From Saururus chinensis (taxonomy: Eukaryota; Streptophyta; Magnoliopsida; Piperales; Saururaceae), in the NCBI GenBank assembly GCA_035235625.1, contig CP141144.1:42592014-42656013 (forward strand): a stretch of DNA of 64,000 bases, given 5' to 3'. The notes under the pieces are model-generated. The model saw only the letters and a list, made by a program, of their open reading frames with translations. It made no database searches and was not told the origin of the DNA. Shown here piece by piece: positions 56,843 through 64,000 of the stretch; the first letter of the stretch is position 1; every line of letters starts with the position of its first letter. Made by a program: the position numbers and the translations under genes.

Positions 56843-59830
56843 TGATCAATTTCTACAATTGCATGCTTACATGGTAGCCCCAGATGTTGAAACTTTCCAC
56901 ATGTGCAGGTATGATCAACCAGATTTACCACATCCTATTAAGAAAATATCATGAGAATGAGCTCACGATAAAAAACATTGTGGTGTCATTGGTTACACGA
57001 TGTACCATATGATCATCTACGTTAATCATATCGACTTACACGATAAATGCAAATAACGTGTTATCTGTGACACAACCCATAAGGCTTACATACCAACGCG
57101 TAACTAAACAAACACACTAACACAATATGAACAATTAATGAATAAATGTACACATGCTATATACATCACCGTATGAATGAAATATACCTGGTGATATAGC
57201 GAGTTAACCTGGAATTCATACATTGACATAAGCAATACAATCACATTCCTTGCTTCTTCTTGCCTATTTTCCATGCATTTGCGGGTAAATGGGCTTTTTT
57301 GAACATTGCATTAGCACTTTTAGACTTGTTTTGAGCTGAGGGTCCCATATCTTTTCCCTGGAAATGCGACATTGGCCCAGTGCTCCGAACCTATCTTATT
57401 TAGCCAAGCATCTGCTTCAGGATTATATTCTTTAATGTTGTTCATTGTTTCATCATACACATTCTGACTGAAAGTTTTGGCTACAACATAGAGCTGGTTC
57501 TTAAGGTAGTTGTCCTTGAATCTGTCTAGCATTTTTGCTGCATTGTGATGGATGCAATATCCATGGTGTGTAGATGGGAGAAACTGCTTAACAGTATTTG
57601 CCAATCTTTTTTGTCTATCAGAAATGATTGTATACAACTCTCCTGGAGGATTAGAGAATATAAGATCTCTAAGCAACTCAAGAAACTAGGACCGTGTTTG
57701 CACTCGTTCTCAACCATTGTAAATGCAATGCACAACACATTATTGTTCTCGTCCAGTGCAATTGCTATCAATAGTTGTCCAGGATACTTTCCTATCAAGA
57801 AAGTTGAATCTACCATTACCAATGGCCTCAGTGTTGTTCTGAAAGCTCTCTTAACAAGACCAAACATACAAAATACTCTTTTAAAATTATACCCACCTAT
57901 AGGTCCAGGAATATCACATGATCTCACTAGAACAACTACACTTCCTAGAATTATATATTCTATCTGCTTTCCGTAGAAGTATGCAATAGGATTCCTCTAG
58001 GTCCCCATCTATTAAATCAATCAGTGCTTTACCTGCACGACTGAATAAACTTTAGTAAAGGTTATATGATAGTGGCTTACATCATGTTCCCGATCACACG
58101 ACATTGGTTGTAGTCATAAGATCGTAAACCATGAATGATGATTGATCGTGTTCATGTTAACACGATATTTACGTATGTCATGTGAGAACAACACGAGAGT
58201 GTACTATAGAATGTAAATGTTAACACAATAGACTAGCATATCATGACACTAAATCAACACTTCAATTACTCTCATACATTACTTGCTCGCTAGCATTTCT
58301 TGTAGTTGGCAGTTATGCCCCAGTGTTTAGAAATATAACTTGCTATGCTCTTAGGTTCAATGTCTACTGACTCTTTGAATAGGCCATAATATTTTCTCGC
58401 AATCCAAAGGTACAATGCTAGAGGATGGTCAGTTGACTTCCTTTGGGTTCGACACTAACCTCGTGATAGTCACATGATCTCCAATATTTGAAGCCCTTAT
58501 GTACCAATTACAAGAATAATTGGAGCACTTTGCTGCGTAAGTATTTTTGTTTTCATCCACAACACTGTATGAGAAATTCGCCTTTATTACTAAGTCGATC
58601 AAGACCCTCTTGAAATGAAACAGGCTAAGAAAACAAGCACCCAATTCGAGGAGCTTATCCTTTGCTTACAAACCGCCTATCATTAGTTGGCATTCACCAG
58701 TATTCAGTTCCAACATGTTTAAATCATTGACTATATCCCAATCTGCCTCCGCCTCAATGTTAGCGTTGTTGGGGACCTCGCTGTTTTCGAATTCTTCGTA
58801 GTCAGACATACTTTCCATGTCAACTATATCATTATCGTACCACTGATCATCACCCCACATATTTTCAACTTCTTCACCGTCGTAATTACAAGGGCTCTAT
58901 GGAGGTTCGTAGTTATCAAATGAAGTCCTTGTCCCACCCATCGTTGGCGACAATTCCTTAATCTATTCTGATTGACTTCTATTCAGGTTCTGTACTCATT
59001 AGATCGGTGAACGAAGATTGACATGGATTTGTTGAAGGCAAGTTTCCTGATTCTCCCAATCTGCATTGTACATTATCGTGTTAAAAAATGCGACATCACT
59101 CAACATCGTGTATTGGGTTAACCTGTTTGCAATTAAAATCATGTTATCGAAACCATGATATGAATGCATGTCATATTATTACATCTATGCTGAAAATCAT
59201 AATTGATATATCGCATGTGTATGTCGTATAATTATTAATGTGATATATTATACATCATGTTTCTTTCTTCACATGACATGATTTGAACTTAACATGATAT
59301 GGTCAATATCGTGTGCTCGAGTAGACGATAAAGTCCAATCATGTGTAATCTAAAGTTTCAATGTTACTTGACAATTTCAAATGTGAATTGTGTTTCATTG
59401 ACTCCAGTCTGAAATTCAACATTAGAGCTGGGCTGAGCCATTATGACCGGTGATTTAGCACTATTGACTCTCTGGTTCCTTTCTATGGATGGTGATTTGT
59501 CACCATTGTTAGGCTCTTTCATCTTAGCATACAATGATAACACCTCCTTATTCGCCTCCTTATGAATAGAGAACACTGATTGGAGGTCCTCATCATCTTA
59601 TAATTCATATATCATGGATGATTATAAAGATGGAATTAAATACTTCAAATTGACATTACCATTAACGGTAAGTCGTGCTTTGACTTGAACCAACTGCTCG
59701 CCGAAGCTCACCAACGGATGAACGTTCACCAACTGTGTCATTCCACCAATATATACTCCATCATTGCCTACCTCTCTATTGTAAAGTACGCAAATACTGA
59801 TCCTATCCATAATCGGTGTTAAAGGAGAAT
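56843..59830 (-). pseudogene. Mutator-like (MULE) transposase pseudogene, N-terminal and catalytic part
   Basis: Minus-strand pieces in order. An N-terminal block is at 59810-59622 (ISICVLYNREVGNDGVYIGG). A Ser/Lys-rich linker (59576-59364) and an acidic part (58860-58666) follow. The FLYWCH/MuDR DNA-binding-like block is at 58644-58429 (YAAKCSNYSCNWYIRAS). The MULE catalytic domain (57927-57320) has RPLVMVDSTFLIGKYPGQLL with the first Asp, YTIISDRQK with the second, YCIHHNAAKM and NVAFPGKRYGTLSS. Then comes MSMYEFQVNSLYHQ, and after an intron VVNLVDHTCTCGKFQHLGLP, the SWIM zinc finger, ending at CKHAIVEIDH where the solo LTR sits. A frameshift lies near 57660. The enzyme would cut and paste the element; this copy cannot. 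Confidence 0.87.
56950..57190 (-). other. intron of the MULE transposase
   Basis: The minus-strand donor is GTATAT after ..SLYHQ and the acceptor is ATAG before GATGTGGTAAAT. Joining them gives a continuous YHQ-DVVNLVDHTC reading. It contains two of the 8-nt-spacer palindromes. A second non-coding gap (about 57985-58420) holds another, at 58145. Confidence 0.6.
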
Positions 59831-60009
59831 CAATTCTGTGAAATACAGCCTTTGGAGCCTCAAACAGAGTCTACAGTGTCAAAAAATACTTTTTTCTTGT
59901 TGAACGATGCTCGCCATGGAGTCACCGACCATTACCTCCCACCAGCGACTTCCATTGGCCGCTGATGAATCCCAGCACTCCGGAACGGCGCAACACTATT
60001 TTAGTATTA
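59831..60009. other. junction between MULE and chromovirus
   Basis: GC-richer DNA with no recognisable gene. The true outer end of the MULE is not visible, because no long inverted partner exists at its low-coordinate end. Confidence 0.4.
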
Positions 60010-60389
60010 ATCTATTATGTTATATGGGATAGTGAAAACCTAAGGACAATTTTGTCCATAAGCAGGTCTGATGTGCCTGATATGAGCATAATCGGTACAC
60101 AAGAGTTCTACACAGAGAAAGGGAAAGAAGTAGGAAGAAAGGGGGGAAATAAACTGGATTTCTCTATTAGCATACCTGAGCCAAGGAGGGAGACGACCCT
60201 TTATGGGGAGTCGCACCCTTCCACATTGGGAATCATGCCGCTAGTTGGCCCAGCTATTTCGTGGTCCACTAGCGCGCCTATTACATATCAATAATCAAAT
60301 ATAAATGCAAATCATCCTTAAACACAAGGGAAACTTGTCTAATATTCATAAATAAAGATAAATGATGAATCATGTGAGTGTGCACAACA
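60010..60389 (-). repeat. putative 3' LTR of the Reina-like chromovirus
   Basis: On the minus strand, the purine-rich tract GGAAGCGTGGTGGAG (60404-60390) is followed by TGTTGTGCAC at 60389, as expected for a polypurine tract and LTR start. A candidate LTR end is ..CATATAACA near 60010, about 380 bp away, a normal length for Reina-type LTRs. The 5' LTR is outside the window, so the end cannot be confirmed. Confidence 0.5.
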
Positions 60390-60420
60390 CTCCACCACGC
60401 TTCCGCAACTCGCCTTGTCC

Positions 60421-63060
60421 TCAAGGCGACCAAGCTGGGTAGCAAGACATAAACTCATCCTCGGGCATCCACATGGCATCCTCAAGTGACTGTCTCTGCC
60501 AAGAAATCAGAACCTCCGTAATTATGTGACCAAAGCGGCGGACACTACACTTATCGAGCATCGAGGCAGGAACCGTGTCGGAGGAAACAACTGGGCCCAT
60601 CAGGGATGGTGGTGGAGCATCAGTGGCCAAAGACGTGTCACCTATGCAGCGGCACAACCTGGAGACATGAAAGATAGGGTGGACCATGGAACCCGGCGAC
60701 AGGGCAAGGCGGTAAGCCACTGGACCAATACGGTCCTCTACAGCATAGGGGCCATGGAATCGGGGGGCGAGCTTGGCGTGCTCGGGCTGAAACAAGGAGG
60801 TCTGGCGCTGAGGAAGAACAGAGACATAAACCAAGTCGCCCACCGCGAACTCCCGTTCAGTGTGATGACCATCATAAATCTGCTTCATCCTATTCTGAGC
60901 CGAAGACAAGTTCTCCTTAAGCTGTCAAAGAACCTCATCCCATGTCTGGAGCATATAATCGACCTCAGCCACCGAAGAGCGATGGGGAACATATGATAAC
61001 ACCGTTGGGGGCGGCCTTCCATATAGCACCTCAAAAGGAGTGAAACCGGCACGAGTATGATAAGCGGTGTTATAAGACCACTCCGCCCAAGGAAGAAGCT
61101 GAAGCCATCGGCAGGGCTGAGACATAGTGAAGCATCGTAGGTACTGCTCTAAGCATCAGTTTACCACCTCTGTCTGACCATCCGTCTGAGGATGATAAGC
61201 AGTGTTCATGTGCAGAGAGGTGCCCTATAATGTGAAGAACTCCTTCCAAAACTGAGATATGAAAACCCAGTCGTGATCAGAGACAATAGTGAAAGGCATA
61301 CCCTGTAATTTGTCCACCTCCTGAACATAGAGTTCTACCACTGACTTGGCGGTGAAGGGATGTCCCAGAGCACAAAAGTGAGCATACTTGGACAGCCAGT
61401 CCACCACCACCATAATCACCGACTTGCCCTGCACCAAGGGCAGGGCCTCCACAAAGTCCATGGAAACGTCCTCCCAAACCTTAGCGGGAATAGGCAAGGG
61501 CTGAAGCAAACCCGCAAGAGATGCCATGGCGACTTTAGCTCTCTGATAGACATCACAAGCGGCCACATATTCAGTAACAGCCCGGCGAATACCCTGCCAC
61601 ATAAAGCTCTGACTGACCTGCTTATAAGTGCGGACTGCTCCCTCATGATCGGCCACAAGAGTGTCATGGAAGTGGGAGAGGATGAGTCGACAAAGATCAG
61701 CAACATCGAGAACCCATAGTCGGTCCTTCCAAAAGAGAAGGGCATCCTTCCATGCAAAGAAGGGCCGAGCAGCTGGATAGGTCTGGAGGGAAGTAATCAA
61801 GGTGCGGATCAGAGGGTCATCCATATATGTCTGTTTTAAGTCAGCGAGGAAGGGGTAAGCTGGACTACAAAGAACCAAACATGAACATGGGTAAGAACGG
61901 TGAGAAAGGGCGTCTGCCACTGTGTTTTCCGATCCTTTCTTGTACAAGACCTCATAATCATAGCCAAGAAGCTTGCTGACCCACCGCTGCTGTGATGGAG
62001 TAGACACCCGCTATTTGAGGAAATACTTTAGGGGCTGGTGGTCAGTGCGAATCAGGAACTTGCTGCCAAGCAAATAAGGCCGCCACTTGTCGACCCCGAG
62101 GACGATGGCCAACATCTCCTTCTCATACACGGACAAGATCAGGGAGCGGCCAGCCAACGGTTTGCTGAAGTAAGCAATGGGGCACTCGTCCTGCAATAAC
62201 ACTACCCCAAGGCCGGCATCAGAAGCATCCGTCTCCACCACAAAGGATCGGCTGAAATCCGGAAGGATCAGAACAAGGGTGGACGCCATAGCCCTCTTCA
62301 GTTCGGCAAAGGCTGCTTAGGCAGCCTTGGACCAGCTGAATGCCCCCTTCTTCAAGAGCTCTATAAGGGGGTGAGCAATCTCACCATAGATGTTAATGAA
62401 CCTCCGATAGTAGCCAGTGAGACCAAGGAAGCCCCGTAGTGCTTGGACGCAAGTAGGGGCCGGCCAGGAAAGCATGGCGACCACCTTTGAGGGATCAGTG
62501 GTGACACCGTCATGAGAGATGATATGTCCAAAATATTCCACTTGTGGCTGCCAAACGAACACTTCAAATGCTTAAGAAACAGTGAATTATCTTTCATAAT
62601 AGCGAAGACAGACCTGAGATGCTCCAAGTATTCCACCCATGACTTGCTATAGACAAGGATATCGTTGAAGAAAACTAGGATGAAGCGGCGGAGGAAGGCC
62701 TGGAAGAGATCATTCATGAAGCTCTGAAATGTGGAGGGACCGTTGGTCAGGCCAAACGGCATGACAAGGAACTTGAAGTGGCTATCATGAGTCTGGAAGG
62801 CGGTCTTGTGCACATCGGCGGGCTGCACCCATATCTGATGGTAACCTGACCGGAGGTTGAGTTTGTTGAAGATAGTCGCTCCAGCCAGCTCATCTAGAAG
62901 CTCCACAATCACCGGTATAGGTTACTTGTCCTTGACTGTGACAGCATTCAAGGCCCGGTAATCAACACAGAAGCACCATGTGCCATCCTTCTTGCGAATT
63001 AGCAACACTGGGGGGGAGAAGGAGCTCGTGCTCGGATGAATGATACCAGATTGAAGCATG
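60421..63060 (-). pseudogene. pol of the chromovirus: RT, RNase H, integrase, chromodomain
   Basis: RT blocks: LRSGYHQIWVQPADVHKTAF, FLVMPFGLTNGPSTFQSFMN, and the catalytic box read as FFND, so the first of the two catalytic aspartates is Asn. A frameshift near 62560 precedes [13 protein letters not shown] and [15 protein letters not shown]. RNase H: VETDASDAGLGVVLLQD and RTDHQPLKYFL. Integrase: an H-H-C-C region with tyrosine replacing the usual first-Cys-adjacent context (AACDVYQRAK), core MDFVEALP..MVVVDWLSKYAHF and TIVSDHDWVF. C-terminal: EFAVGDLVYVSVLPQRQTS, KLAPRFHGPYAVEDRIGPVA, then a chromodomain-like end. Stops lie near 62317, 62010, 61224, 61155 and 60923. Confidence 0.85.
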
Positions 63061-63358
63061 TCAGCCACAAGATGCTCTATCTCTGCTTTCTGAATGTGCA
63101 GATAGCGGTAAGGGCGGACATTGGCTGGAGAAGCCCTGGAATGATAGGAATACAGTGATCATGAGGCCGCACTGGAGGAAGGTCATGCAGTTCAGCAAAC
63201 ACCGCACTATGCTCCACCAACAAGTCAAGAAGATCCTGCAGCAACTCATCTTGAAGGACTTTGACCACTGCCCGCTGCTGAAGGAGGAATCCCTCGGGGG
63301 CAAACTGAAACAAAGAACCTGTCAGCTGAGTGGAAAGGAGGGTGCCCGGCTGAGACCC

Positions 63359-63950
63359 CTAAAGCCGAACCCGCTGCCCTTGAACCTCGAAATCCATCAC
63401 CATGTCTTTAAAGTTCCATAACACGTCCCCAAGCTCTTGGAGCCACTGCACCCCTAACACCACGTCCGCCCCCTTTGTAGTCAGCAAGAAGAGGTCGGTA
63501 ACGAATGTGTGGCCCTTAATGGAGAGCGTTGCCTGGGCATAGACCCCTGAATGGAAAACACACCTCCTTCTCAAAGCTCTGGAACCACACGGACATGTCC
63601 CCGTCTAGGTGGAAGGCCGCTATACGCAGCCGCTTAGCCTCAGAATATGTTCCTTGGTAGGCAAAAAACTTCTCTACTTTGTAGAGCCATTCTACTGGGT
63701 CGTCATCTCCACTGTAACGTGGGAACTAGAGGCAGGCCAAATGAGGTTCAGCCCCTCCTCGTGGTCCACTGCGGGTCCCCGGGAACTCCTCCCAGTCTTC
63801 CTCCATCTCCGGAAATAGGTTTCTAGGAGGCGGCATCACTAGGGCATTTTCCCGAACACTTGGCGTGTCTCGCATATCCCAGGCCTGGCGCCTACCATCC
63901 ATAGCTGGTTCGAACATGCCAAAGCACACATGGCCTTGGGAAACTCTCAT
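63359..63950 (-). pseudogene. gag-protease junction of the chromovirus, internally deleted
   Basis: The minus strand gives a Gag core-like stretch ([31 protein letters not shown]; about 63710-63570). It runs directly into the late part of retropepsin ([36 protein letters not shown]). The Gag C-terminus, zinc knuckle and the protease active-site D-S/T-G are missing, so several hundred bp have been deleted at about 63560. Confidence 0.75.
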
Positions 63951-64000
63951 GCCACTGTCTGCCGGTGTGGGAGGGCCAGGGACACTCGGTTTGGGGGGGC

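Larger units (their letters stand above)
60390..64000 (-). mobile_element. Reina-like Ty3/gypsy chromovirus, 3' two thirds, damaged
   Basis: Reading on the minus strand from the window edge: Gag part (63950-63560), fused to the second half of protease (63574-63359). Then come reverse transcriptase (about 63060-62320), RNase H (62289-62011), integrase (61960-60930) and a C-terminal chromodomain-like tail ending at 60421. The EDVSMDFVEALP and HYHPQTDGQ-type integrase blocks and the order RT-RH-INT-chromodomain indicate the Reina clade. An internal deletion joins gag to protease. Several stops and at least one frameshift interrupt pol. Confidence 0.85.

Noticed and set aside
57545..57976. 143-codon plus-strand ORF
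   Set aside because: Antisense to the MULE catalytic domain; no independent similarity.
60526..60996. 156-codon plus-strand ORF
   Set aside because: Antisense to the chromovirus integrase C-terminal region.

Overview
This window looks like repeat-dense nuclear DNA of a flowering plant. The coding remnants have plant-type relatives: purple acid phosphatase, a CABIN1-like TPR protein, a DUF7870 protein, a type I MADS box and a GH17 beta-1,3-glucanase. The mobile DNA is the plant mix of Ty3/gypsy elements, long solo LTRs, MULEs, a CACTA end and an L1-type LINE. I found no gene that looks intact, and no rRNA, tRNA or CRISPR array. Everything below is read by eye from the sequence; family assignments rest on remembered family motifs, not on searches.

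Layout. 0-5.2 kb: simple repeat, a broken coiled-coil ORF, a degenerate purple acid phosphatase pseudogene and palindrome-rich CACTA-type DNA. 5.2-8.7 kb: non-coding, with a large AT microsatellite. 8.7-15.8 kb: two solo LTRs of about 3.3 kb in opposite orientation, each with a perfect 5-bp target duplication; the second splits a histone H4 pseudogene. 17.3-20.2 kb: broken pieces of four unrelated genes (phosphoglycerate-mutase-like, DUF7870, GH17, MADS). 21-29.3 kb: an L1 remnant interrupted by a 6.65-kb Pack-MULE-like element with about 340-bp terminal inverted repeats and a 9-bp target duplication. That element carries five exons of a CABIN1-like gene and a 1.86-kb fold-back palindrome. 29.4-37.3 kb: an LTR fragment and a gypsy element with gag and protease but no reverse transcriptase or integrase. 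37.3-48.9 kb: a minus-strand long-LTR element with a Met-tRNA-type primer site, its LTR split by a 4.76-kb LTR of the same superfamily. 49.8-59.9 kb: an autonomous-type MULE with a transposase pseudogene on the minus strand, split by a 4.46-kb solo LTR. 60-64 kb: a Reina-like chromovirus on the minus strand, cut by the window edge and damaged.

How it fits together. The region reads as layers of insertion. Several insertion sites can be read to the base because the interrupted host ORF resumes on the other side (H4 pseudogene, MULE transposase, an older LTR). The least explained features are the fold-back palindrome inside the Pack-MULE, a family of small palindromes with a fixed 8-nt spacer confined to the large MULE, and a duplicated block with nested hairpins at its low-coordinate end.
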